NCBI GenBank assembly: GCA_025930955.1
Contig: JAICNY010000008.1
Span: 1-32,582 of the forward strand
DNA length: 32,582 nt
DNA from: Thermoleophilia bacterium
GTDB lineage: Bacteria > Actinomycetota > Thermoleophilia > Gaiellales > Gaiellaceae
Direction: 5' to 3'
Below the pieces are notes generated by a model. The model did no database searches, was not told the origin of the DNA, and was given only the letters and a program-made list of their open reading frames with translations. Of the stretch, positions 15,280 to 21,610 are shown one piece after another; position 1 is the first letter of the stretch, and every line of letters starts with the position of its first letter. The translations under genes and the position numbers were made by a program.

Positions 15280-16179
15280 GTGCTCGGCGAAGTCCTGACG
15301 GCGGCCGTCACACCGTTCCGGCCCGACGGGTCGGTCAACTACGAGACGTACGCCGACCTCTGCGTCCACCTCGTGGAGCACGGCTCCGACGGGGTCGTCG
15401 TCGCCGGGACGACCGGCGAGAGCCCGACGCTCACCGACGACGAGCGGCTCGAGCTCGTCGCGACCGCCGTCGACGCCGTCGGCGACCGCGCGACGGTGAT
15501 CGCGGGCACGGGCACGTACTCGACCGCGCACTCGGTCCACCTGACCGAGCGCGCGCACGGGCTCGGCGCGCACGGCTTCCTCGTCGTCACGCCGTACTAC
15601 AACAAGCCGCCGCAGCGGGGGATCGTCGAGCACTTCAAGGCGATCGCGGCCGCGAGCGACCGGCCGATCGTCGTCTACAACATCCCCGGCCGCGTCGTCG
15701 TGAACATCGAGCCGGAGACGATCGCGGAGCTCGCCGGGATCCCGACGGTCGCCGCCGTCAAGCAGGCGAACGACGACCTCGAGCAGGCCCGGCGGATCGT
15801 CGAGGAGACGCGGCTCGCGCTCTATGCGGGCGACGACAACCTCATCTTCCCGTTCCTCGAGCTCGGCGGCGTGGGCGGCGTCTGCGTGCACACGCACCTG
15901 TGGGGCCCGCAGGTGAAGGAGATGATCCGCCTCCACCGCGCCGGCGACGTCGAGGGCGCGCGCGCGATCGACCGCGAGCTCGCGCCCGCCTACGAGCTGC
16001 TCAAGGTCGCGACGAACCCGATCGCGATCAAGGCCGCGCTCGCGATGACCGGCTGGGAGCTCGGCCGCGTGCGTCTCCCGCTCGTCGAGGCGGACGAGGG
16101 CGAGCGCGGGCGGATCCGCGCCTGCCTCGAGCGTGGCGGCGTGCTCTCGGGCGCCGCCGCGGCATCGGCGCGCGGATAG
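15280..16179 (+). CDS. dapA: 4-hydroxy-tetrahydrodipicolinate synthase
   Basis: 299 residues from GTG 15280. DapA condenses pyruvate with aspartate semialdehyde, the first committed step to diaminopimelate and lysine. The TIM-barrel signatures are VLTAAVTPFRPDGSVN, VVVAGTTGESPTLTDDE (the GTTGE motif), HGFLVVTPYYNKPPQ, VVYNIPGRVVVNI (catalytic Tyr) and TVAAVKQANDD with the Schiff-base Lys. The length is normal. With dapB 675 bp upstream it forms a lysine unit split by the MerB-like gene; dapA-rnj adjacency is common in Actinomycetota. Confidence 0.97.
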   Translation: MLGEVLTAAVTPFRPDGSVNYETYADLCVHLVEHGSDGVVVAGTTGESPTLTDDERLELVATAVDAVGDRATVIAGTGTYSTAHSVHLTERAHGLGAHGFLVVTPYYNKPPQRGIVEHFKAIAAASDRPIVVYNIPGRVVVNIEPETIAELAGIPTVAAVKQANDDLEQARRIVEETRLALYAGDDNLIFPFLELGGVGGVCVHTHLWGPQVKEMIRLHRAGDVEGARAIDRELAPAYELLKVATNPIAIKAALAMTGWELGRVRLPLVEADEGERGRIRACLERGGVLSGAAAASARG

Positions 16180-16182
16180 GCT
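16177..16182 (+). promoter_or_regulatory. Candidate -10 element for leaderless rnj
   Basis: TAGGCT ends exactly 6 nt before ATG 16189. It overlaps the dapA stop codon, the same arrangement as at infB and dapA. Confidence 0.45.
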
Positions 16183-16188
16183 CCGAAC

Positions 16189-17841
16189 ATGTCCTGGACA
16201 CGGATCATCCCGCTCGGCGGGCTCGGCGAGGTCGGCAAGAACATGACGGTCGTCGAGAGCGAGGGCGGCATCGTCGTGATCGACGCGGGCCTCTCGTTCC
16301 CACGCGACGAGCATCTCGGCGTCGACCTCATCCTCCCGGACTTCGGGCCGCTCGAGGACCGGCGCGACGAGATCCGGGCCGTGATCCTGACGCACGGCCA
16401 CGAAGACCACGTGGGCGCGCTCCCGTACTTCCTCCGTGAGGTCGGCGCGCCGGCGATCCACGCCACGAAGCTCACGCTCGGGCTCGTGAAGGCGAAGCTC
16501 GACGAGCACGGGCTCGGGAACGCCGCCGACCTCGTCGAGGCCGAGCCGGAGGCGGATCCCGTGCAGATCGGGCCGTTCCGCGTGCAGTTCGTCCGGATGG
16601 CGCACTCGATCCCGGACTCCGTCGCGGTCGTCCTGGACACGCCCGGCGGGCGCATCGTGCACACGGGCGACTACAAGATCGACCACACGCCGGTCGACGG
16701 CTTCCGCACGGACGTCGGGAAGCTCGCGTCGCTCGGGAACGAGGGCGTCGACCTCCTGCTCGGCGACTCGACGAACGCCGAGCGGCCGGGCGTCACGAAG
16801 TCGGAGCGCACGGTCGGTGAGGCGTTCCGCCAGATCATCCCGCCGCTCGAGGGGCGTGTCCTCATCGCGTCCTTCGCGTCGAACGTCCACCGCGTGCAGC
16901 AGGCGATCGACGTCGCGCTCGAGACGGGGCGGAAGGTGTGCCTCATCGGCCGCTCGCTGCGCAAGAACGTCAACATCGCGCGCTCGCTCGGCTACGTCCG
17001 CGTGCCCGACGACCTGCTCGTGAAGCCGAACGTGCTCGCCGAGCTCCGACCGGAGGAGACGATGATCCTCTGCACTGGGAGCCAGGGCGAGCCGATGTCC
17101 GCGCTCACCCGGATCGCGTTCCGCGACCACCAGCACGTCGAGATCCAGGAGGGCGACACGGTCATCCTCTCCGCGAAGCCGGTGCCGGGGAACGAGCTGC
17201 GCGTCCACGACACGATCAACCGGCTCGCCAAGGGCGGCGCGACCGTCCTGCACGAGGAGATCGCGCCGGTGCACACGTCCGGGCACGGGAACGCGGAGGA
17301 GCTCAGGACGATCCTCGCGCTGCTCCGGCCGCGCAACGTCATGCCGGTGCACGGGGAGTTCCGCATGCTCGCGGCACACGCGCGGCTCGCGCGCGAGGCG
17401 GGGATCCCCGAGGACAGGATCGTGCTCGCGGAGAACGGCTCCGTCGTCGAGCTGCGCGGCGGGATCATCCGGCTCGTGGACACGCTGGACGTCGGCTCGA
17501 CGTTCGTGGACGGGCTCGGCGTCGGCGACGTGCGCGACGTCGCGCTTCGCGACCGGCGGCACCTGTCGGAGGACGGCGTCCTGATCGTCGTCGTGACCGT
17601 CGGGAGCGAGAACGGCCGGCGGGCCGCCGCGCCCGAGGTGATCGCGCGCGGATTCTCGGAGCCGGGGCCGCTCTTCGACGAGGCGCGCGAGGAGGTCGAG
17701 CGAACGGTCACCGAGCTCTTGGCGCAGGACATCGAGGAGCTGAAGCTCCTGCAGGAGCACGTCCACGACGCGGTCGGCAAGCTCGTCTACGAGCGCACGC
17801 GGCGTCGGCCGATGATCCTGCCCGTCGTCGTCGAGGTCTGA
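16189..17841 (+). CDS. rnj: Ribonuclease J
   Basis: 550 residues. RNase J is a metallo-beta-lactamase/beta-CASP nuclease with 5'-exo- and endonuclease activity in rRNA maturation and mRNA decay. Features: IIPLGGLGEVGKNM, the metal motif LTHGHEDHVGALPYFL (about residues 66-81), HTGDYKIDHTPVDG, LLLGDSTNAERPG, the beta-CASP region CTGSQGEPMSALTRIA, VHTSGHGNAEELR and MPVHGEFRMLAAHA, then a C-terminal domain. Together with pnp in this window it would provide much of the cell's exonuclease capacity. Confidence 0.97.
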   Translation: MSWTRIIPLGGLGEVGKNMTVVESEGGIVVIDAGLSFPRDEHLGVDLILPDFGPLEDRRDEIRAVILTHGHEDHVGALPYFLREVGAPAIHATKLTLGLVKAKLDEHGLGNAADLVEAEPEADPVQIGPFRVQFVRMAHSIPDSVAVVLDTPGGRIVHTGDYKIDHTPVDGFRTDVGKLASLGNEGVDLLLGDSTNAERPGVTKSERTVGEAFRQIIPPLEGRVLIASFASNVHRVQQAIDVALETGRKVCLIGRSLRKNVNIARSLGYVRVPDDLLVKPNVLAELRPEETMILCTGSQGEPMSALTRIAFRDHQHVEIQEGDTVILSAKPVPGNELRVHDTINRLAKGGATVLHEEIAPVHTSGHGNAEELRTILALLRPRNVMPVHGEFRMLAAHARLAREAGIPEDRIVLAENGSVVELRGGIIRLVDTLDVGSTFVDGLGVGDVRDVALRDRRHLSEDGVLIVVVTVGSENGRRAAAPEVIARGFSEPGPLFDEAREEVERTVTELLAQDIEELKLLQEHVHDAVGKLVYERTRRRPMILPVVVEV

Positions 17842-17867
17842 CGCCCCCCTTCGCGGGATCTTCCGCT

Positions 17868-17873
17868 AAGACT
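17868..17873 (+). promoter_or_regulatory. Candidate -10 element for the unknown gene after rnj
   Basis: AAGACT (preceded by T, i.e. TAAGACT) ends 6 nt before ATG 17880, the same spacing as TAGACT at dapA. It supports 17880 as the true start of the gene. Confidence 0.4.
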
Positions 17874-17879
17874 AGTGAG

Positions 17880-18431
17880 ATGACGGAGAACGGCGGCCAC
17901 TCCTGGGCGGGGCTCCTGCGCTCGTACGACGTGTCGGAGGCGACCGCGACGCGGCTCGTCTCGGCGCTCGCGGCGGCCGAGGTGTCGGCGCTCGCGTTCT
18001 GCCGGCTGCTCGACCGCTGGGCTCGCGGCGAGCCCGATCCGACGACGCCCGGGCGGCGGGAGGCGGCGCTCCGGCGCGCAGCCGAGCGGGTCGAGACCGC
18101 GCTCGCCGGGCTCGAGGGGCCGCTCGGGCGCTTTCTCGTGGAGCTTCAGGCGGACGAGGCGGAAGGCCGCTCGTGGTACGGCGAGCCGGGGGCCGGGGAG
18201 GTCGTCGAGTGGGACGCGACGCTTCGGCGCGCGGGCGTGAGCGCCTCGCCGGCGCGCGTGGCGCAGGCGTATCTCGAGCTCGCGGTGCTCGTGCGGGCGC
18301 TCCAGGGGCTCGGGACGTCCGCCCGGATGGGCTCACTGCCGCACCGCTCAGAGCTCTGGGCGGGGCTCTTCGACCTCCGCGAGAACCTCTACGGGGGCGC
18401 AGTGGACGACCTCCGCGCGCTCGCCGCGTAG
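17880..18431 (+). CDS. Unrecognised protein, 183 residues
   Basis: The track shows this as the tail of an ORF that begins inside rnj (16938-18431); the start at ATG 17880 is supported by the -10-like hexamer. I do not recognise the family. The sequence is soluble-looking, Ala/Arg/Leu/Glu-rich and probably all helical, with no membrane segment, signal peptide or metal cluster. Distinct stretches are SWAGLLRSYDVSEATATRLVS at the start, LDRWARGEPDPTTPGRREAALRRAAERVETAL in the middle and SELWAGLFDLRENLYGGAVDDLRALAA at the end. Codon use is like the neighbours, and it lies 38 bp after rnj, so it is probably a real lineage-restricted gene. It is followed by the loose region with repeated palindromes. 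Confidence 0.7.
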   Translation: MTENGGHSWAGLLRSYDVSEATATRLVSALAAAEVSALAFCRLLDRWARGEPDPTTPGRREAALRRAAERVETALAGLEGPLGRFLVELQADEAEGRSWYGEPGAGEVVEWDATLRRAGVSASPARVAQAYLELAVLVRALQGLGTSARMGSLPHRSELWAGLFDLRENLYGGAVDDLRALAA

Positions 18432-18467
18432 CTACTCGCGCGCGCTTAGCGGGTCGGCGCCCGTAAT

Positions 18468-18480
18468 GGGGTCAGACCCC
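18468..18480 (+). repeat. 13-bp palindrome GGGGTCAGACCCC, copy 1
   Basis: GGGGTC-A-GACCCC inside TAATGGGGTCAGACCCCGCG. The second copy is 119 bp downstream in the same orientation (central A). This core resembles, from memory, palindromes of REP elements mobilised by IS200-like TnpA-REP (RAYT) transposases; no such transposase is in the window. Confidence 0.75.
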
Positions 18481-18586
18481 GCGCCAAACCGCCTGAGAAT
18501 CCGTGCCGATTGTGTGACATCCCTGCTCGGAGCGGGTGTTTCTGCGGCGCGAACCCGTCACGGAATTGTCACGCGCCCGTGCTTAC

Positions 18587-18599
18587 GGGGTCAGACCCC
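18587..18599 (+). repeat. 13-bp palindrome GGGGTCAGACCCC, copy 2
   Basis: Identical to copy 1, in TTACGGGGTCAGACCCCGCG. The flanks TA-T/C before and GCG after are also shared, so the repeated unit is slightly longer than the palindrome. Confidence 0.75.
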
Positions 18600-18657
18600 G
18601 CGTCGAGACCTCACGACTGGGCCGTCGAGGGCCGCGGCGCCCTCGCCGCCCACGGCG

Positions 18658-18691
18658 CTCGGGGGCGGCCGCCGCACGATCCGCCCCCGAG
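18658..18691 (-). terminator. Terminator hairpin of the minus-strand small secreted protein gene
   Basis: CTCGGGGGCGG (18658-18668) and CCGCCCCCGAG (18681-18691) form a perfect 11-bp stem with a 12-nt loop. It lies 11 bases beyond the stop of the gene at 18703-18990 and could work in both directions. Confidence 0.7.
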
Positions 18692-18702
18692 ACGCCTGCC
18701 GT

Positions 18703-18990
18703 CTAAGGTCCCTTGACCGTGTTGTCGCGGAAAATGAAGGCTCCCGGCGAGCCGGACGGGTCGGCGCCCGGATACGCGAAGATGCATGTAAGCCCGTCGC
18801 CGTTGCCGTCGAGCGACGCGATGCCCGAGGCGATCTCCGGCGTGATCCCGAGACTCTCTACCGTGACGCGCTGCCAGTCGCCGCCGCTCGGACAGGCGCC
18901 GAGCGATTTCGCCGCCGATCCCGCCGGAAGCGCCAGTGAGACGGCCGCGGCCACCACCGTCACGAGACCCATCACTCTCCGTCCGTTCAT
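18703..18990 (-). CDS. Small secreted protein with Ca-binding-like loop
   Basis: 95 residues. A basic N-terminus (MNGRRV) and hydrophobic core GLVTVVAAAVSLALPAG followed by SAA form a signal peptide with likely cleavage near residue 26-28. The mature part has two cysteines (C33, C69) that could form a disulfide. The stretch LDGNGDGLTCIF contains a D-x-N-x-D-G pattern like half of an EF-hand or excalibur-type loop, but the usual position-12 acid is missing. Similar small secreted proteins ending in FRDNTV are, from memory, common in Actinomycetota without known function. An AGGGGGAG ribosome-binding site precedes the ATG, and a hairpin terminator follows. Divergent from the next secreted-protein gene. 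Confidence 0.75.
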   Translation of the reverse strand: MNGRRVMGLVTVVAAAVSLALPAGSAAKSLGACPSGGDWQRVTVESLGITPEIASGIASLDGNGDGLTCIFAYPGADPSGSPGAFIFRDNTVKGP

Positions 18991-19241
18991 GCGATTCTCC
19001 CCCTGTCGTCGACATGGACGTCCGCGGCTGCGGCCCGAGCGAACGTGACAATCGTTGCGACCGTTTCACGACCGCTCGAGCGTGTCAAGGCTCTTGGCAC
19101 GTGACGCCCGGTCGAGCTCGGGTCGTCGCGGTCGGCCGGCGCCGCACAAACCCGCTGCTCGTGCTGATCGCCGCGATCTGATATCCCCCGCCCACCAATA
19201 TCGCCGGGCCGCAGCGGCGATCTCCACGGAAGGAGCGGAGA

Positions 19242-19712
19242 ATGGGTAGACGGGTTCCGGTTGCGGCGTTGGCGAGCGGGCTGGCCGCTCTGGCTCTCGC
19301 GGTACCGGCCGTCGGTGCACGGCCGACGGTCGAGCGGATCGAAGTCGACGAGACAACCCCCGACGAGTTCCTGACGGAGGCGTGCGGCTTCCCGGTCACC
19401 ACGCACGCGAAGGGGCACCTGGTCGTGATCGAGTCGGGGGGCGAGGGGACAGGTGTCGTCGCCGTCCGCACGCTGAACATCGCGCTGACCGCGACGGCGA
19501 ACGGCAGGACCTACCGCTTCCGGGATGTCGGGGCCGATCAGGTGAGACGGACTCCCGACGGGTTCGAGATCCTCATGATCATCGGCCAGCTCCCGTTCGG
19601 CTTCACGGGGGTCCTGAAGGTCAACGAGACGACCGGAGAGGTCATTCTCGAGCCGCAGCACAGCACGGAAGGCGATCTCGAGGACGCCTGCGCGGCGCTC
19701 GCGCCCGCTTAG
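19242..19712 (+). CDS. Secreted protein of unknown function, 156 residues
   Basis: ATG 19242 is preceded by GGAAGGAGCGGAG. Residues 1-26 are a signal peptide (MGRRVPVAALASGLAALALA then VPAVGA). The mature part is predicted mostly beta: TPDEFLTEACGFPVTTHAKGHLVVIE, VVAVRTLNIALTATANGRTYRFRD and FGFTGVLKVNETTGEVILEPQ. Two cysteines (C48 and one in LEDACAAL near the C-terminus) may form a disulfide. The segment with DEFLTEACGFPV resembles hypothetical secreted proteins of Thermoleophilia and other Actinomycetota from memory; no function can be given. The 251-bp gap before it (18991-19241) is the shared upstream region of two divergent genes and shows no other gene. A strong terminator follows. Confidence 0.8.
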   Translation: MGRRVPVAALASGLAALALAVPAVGARPTVERIEVDETTPDEFLTEACGFPVTTHAKGHLVVIESGGEGTGVVAVRTLNIALTATANGRTYRFRDVGADQVRRTPDGFEILMIIGQLPFGFTGVLKVNETTGEVILEPQHSTEGDLEDACAALAPA

Positions 19713-19727
19713 ACGGCCGTCCTTCTC

Positions 19728-19762
19728 GCGGAGGGGCGCCGGGTCCGCCGGCGCCCCTCCGC
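19728..19762 (+). terminator. Strong hairpin terminator after the secreted protein gene
   Basis: GCGGAGGGGCGCCGG (19728-19742) pairs perfectly over 15 bp with CCGGCGCCCCTCCGC (19748-19762) across a GTCCG loop, 16 bases after the stop codon. No T-run follows, but the stem is very stable. Confidence 0.85.
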
Positions 19763-19772
19763 CTCCGCCGGG

Positions 19773-19778
19773 CAGAAT
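19773..19778 (+). promoter_or_regulatory. Candidate -10 element for ribokinase gene
   Basis: CAGAAT ends 7 nt before GTG 19786, so the predicted start is within one base of the initiation codon; it lies just after the upstream terminator, where a new transcript is expected. Confidence 0.4.
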
Positions 19779-19785
19779 CGGCCGC

Positions 19786-20634
19786 GTGGCCGGGCCGTCC
19801 GTCATCGTCGTCGGAAGCTGCAACCTCGACCTCGTCGCGTTCTGCGAGCGGCTGCCGAGACCGGGGGAGACCCTCACGGCGAGCGACTTCGAGCGCGTCC
19901 CGGGCGGGAAGGGCGCGAACCAGGCGGTCGCGGCGGCGCGGCTCGGCGCCTACGTCCGCTTCGTCGGCTGCATCGGGAACGACGAGCACGGACGCCTGGC
20001 GACGGCCGGGCTCGAGGAGGCGGGCGTCGACCTGAGCGGCCTGCGGCGCGTCGACGACGAGCCGACCGGGCTCGCGCTCATCGTGGTCTCCGAGGGCGGC
20101 GACAACCAGATCGTCGTCGTCCCTGGGGCGAACCGCCGCCTCGACGCGGCGGACGCCGACGCGACCGGGGCCGACGCCGTGCTGACCCAGCTCGAGATCC
20201 CGCTCGAGGCTGTGGCCCGCGCGACGGAGACGTCCACCGGGCTCACGGCGCTGAACGCGGCGCCGGCGCGCGACGTCCCGCCCGAGACGCTCGCCCGCTG
20301 CGACCTGATCGTCGCCAACAGCTTCGAGCTCGACGCGCTCGGCTCGAGCCCGCTCGGGCCGCTCTTCGCCCTCACGCTCGGCGCCGACGGCGCGCTCCTC
20401 CTCGAAGGTGGGGAGGAGGTCGCCCGCGCGACCCCGCCGAGCGTCACCGCCGTGGACGGCACCGCGGCCGGCGACGCGTTCACCGCCTGCCTTGTCGTCT
20501 CGCTCGCCGAGGGCCGGCCGCGTGACGAGGCGCTCGAGCGCGCGTGCGCCGCCGGCGCGATCGCGGCGTCCCGTCCCGGCGCGCAACCCTCCCTGCCCAC
20601 CGCCGCCGAAGTGGACGCGATACTGGCCGCGTGA
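19786..20634 (+). CDS. rbsK: Ribokinase (PfkB family)
   Basis: 282 residues from GTG 19786. Ribokinase phosphorylates ribose to ribose 5-phosphate. The N-terminal signature is VGSCNLDLVAFCERLPRPGET then VPGGKGANQAVAAARLGA; FVGCIGNDEHG is also typical. The NxxE motif is in NSFELDAL and the catalytic/anion-hole motif is VDGTAAGDAFTAC, with the base Asp in GDAF. Length is slightly short but complete. It overlaps the nucleoside hydrolase start by 4 bp (GTGA), pairing release of ribose from nucleosides with its phosphorylation. Confidence 0.92.
   Translation: MAGPSVIVVGSCNLDLVAFCERLPRPGETLTASDFERVPGGKGANQAVAAARLGAYVRFVGCIGNDEHGRLATAGLEEAGVDLSGLRRVDDEPTGLALIVVSEGGDNQIVVVPGANRRLDAADADATGADAVLTQLEIPLEAVARATETSTGLTALNAAPARDVPPETLARCDLIVANSFELDALGSSPLGPLFALTLGADGALLLEGGEEVARATPPSVTAVDGTAAGDAFTACLVVSLAEGRPRDEALERACAAGAIAASRPGAQPSLPTAAEVDAILAA
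20619..20624 (+). promoter_or_regulatory. Candidate -10 element inside the end of rbsK, for the nucleoside hydrolase
   Basis: GATACT ends exactly 6 nt before GTG 20631. Since the genes overlap, operon translation is sufficient, and this hexamer may be coincidental. Confidence 0.25.
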
Positions 20635-21569
20635 GCACCGCGCCTACACCGATCATTCTCGACTGCGATCCGGGGCACGACGACGCGATCGCGCTCCTGC
20701 TCGCGCTCGCGAGCCCCGAGGTGGAGCTTCTCGGCGTGACGACCGTCGCCGGGAACCAGACGCTCGCGAAGACGACAGCGAACGCTCTTCGCACGCTCGA
20801 GCACGTCGAACGGGCGGAGATCCCCGTCGCGGCCGGCGCCGAGCGGCCGCTCGTGCGCGCACAGCACGCCGCTCCCGAGGTGCACGGGGAGACAGGGCTC
20901 GACGGCCCCGACCTCCCGCCGGCGCGCGGACGGCCGCTCGACGTCCACGCCGTCGACTTCATCGCCGAGCGCCTCGCCGCGTTCGACCGCCCGGTCACCC
21001 TCGTCCCCGTCGGCCCGCTGACGAACATCGGCCTCCTGCTCGCGCGCCACCGGGAGGCCGCGGAGCGGATCGAGCGCATCGTCCTCATGGGCGGCGCGAT
21101 CGCCGAGGGGAACGTGACGCCGGCCGCGGAGTTCAACGTCTGGGCCGACCCGGAGGCCGCGCAGCGCGTCTTCTCGAGCGGGCTCGACGTGACGATGGTC
21201 GGCCTCGACGTGACGCACGCGGCGCTCCTCATGCCGGACCGCGTCGAGGAGCTCCGCGCCGCCGGCCGCGCGGGGCGCTTCGTCGCCGAGCTCTTCGACT
21301 TCTTCCATCGCTTCCACGAGCAGATCTACGGCTTCGCCGGTTCGCCGATCCACGACGCGGTCGCGGTCGCCGAGGTCATCCGTCCGGGGATCGTCCGCAC
21401 CGAGCACCGCCACGTCGAGATCGACTGCGCGTCCGAGCTCTGCCGCGGCCGCACGGTCGTCGACCTCTGGCGCCGGACGGGCCAGGAGCCGAACGCGCGC
21501 GTCGGCGTCGGGATCGACGCGGACGCGTTCGTCGAACTGCTCGTCGAGCGCATCTCGTCGCTCGGCTGA
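20631..21569 (+). CDS. Nucleoside hydrolase (inosine-uridine preferring family)
   Basis: 312 residues from GTG 20631; the track starts inside rbsK at 20544. These calcium-dependent enzymes cleave the N-glycosidic bond of ribonucleosides, giving a base and ribose. The metal-binding signature is IILDCDPGHDDAIALLLAL, with VPVGPLTNIGLLL, LMGGAIAEGNVTPAAEFNVWADPEAA and the active-site SPIHDAVAVAEV. All key Asp/Asn/His residues of the family appear present. Coupling with rbsK and proximity to the BMP-type importer suggest catabolism of imported nucleosides; the nucleoside preference is not readable. Confidence 0.94.
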   Translation: MSTAPTPIILDCDPGHDDAIALLLALASPEVELLGVTTVAGNQTLAKTTANALRTLEHVERAEIPVAAGAERPLVRAQHAAPEVHGETGLDGPDLPPARGRPLDVHAVDFIAERLAAFDRPVTLVPVGPLTNIGLLLARHREAAERIERIVLMGGAIAEGNVTPAAEFNVWADPEAAQRVFSSGLDVTMVGLDVTHAALLMPDRVEELRAAGRAGRFVAELFDFFHRFHEQIYGFAGSPIHDAVAVAEVIRPGIVRTEHRHVEIDCASELCRGRTVVDLWRRTGQEPNARVGVGIDADAFVELLVERISSLG

Positions 21570-21610
21570 GTCGGGCAGGAGCGGCGCTCCGCCGCGCGAA
21601 TAGCGCCTGC

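Larger units (their letters stand above)
18432..18702. other. Gene-poor stretch with repeated palindromes and a terminator
   Basis: 271 bases with no coding sequence I can support. It contains the two GGGGTCAGACCCC copies, a 106-bp segment between them with AT-richer patches (GATTGTGTGACATC, GGAATTGTCACG), and the terminator of the minus-strand secreted-protein gene. The ORFs called here by the track (18466-18939 and 18510-18716) look like chance frames. Confidence 0.6.

Noticed and set aside
18468-18599. CRISPR-like or tRNA-like reading of the repeated palindromes
   Set aside because: Only two 13-bp copies with a 106-bp interval, no cas genes, and no cloverleaf pairing.
18466-18939. Plus-strand ORF of 157 codons
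   Set aside because: It crosses both palindromes and the terminator, and is antisense to a signal-peptide gene on the minus strand.
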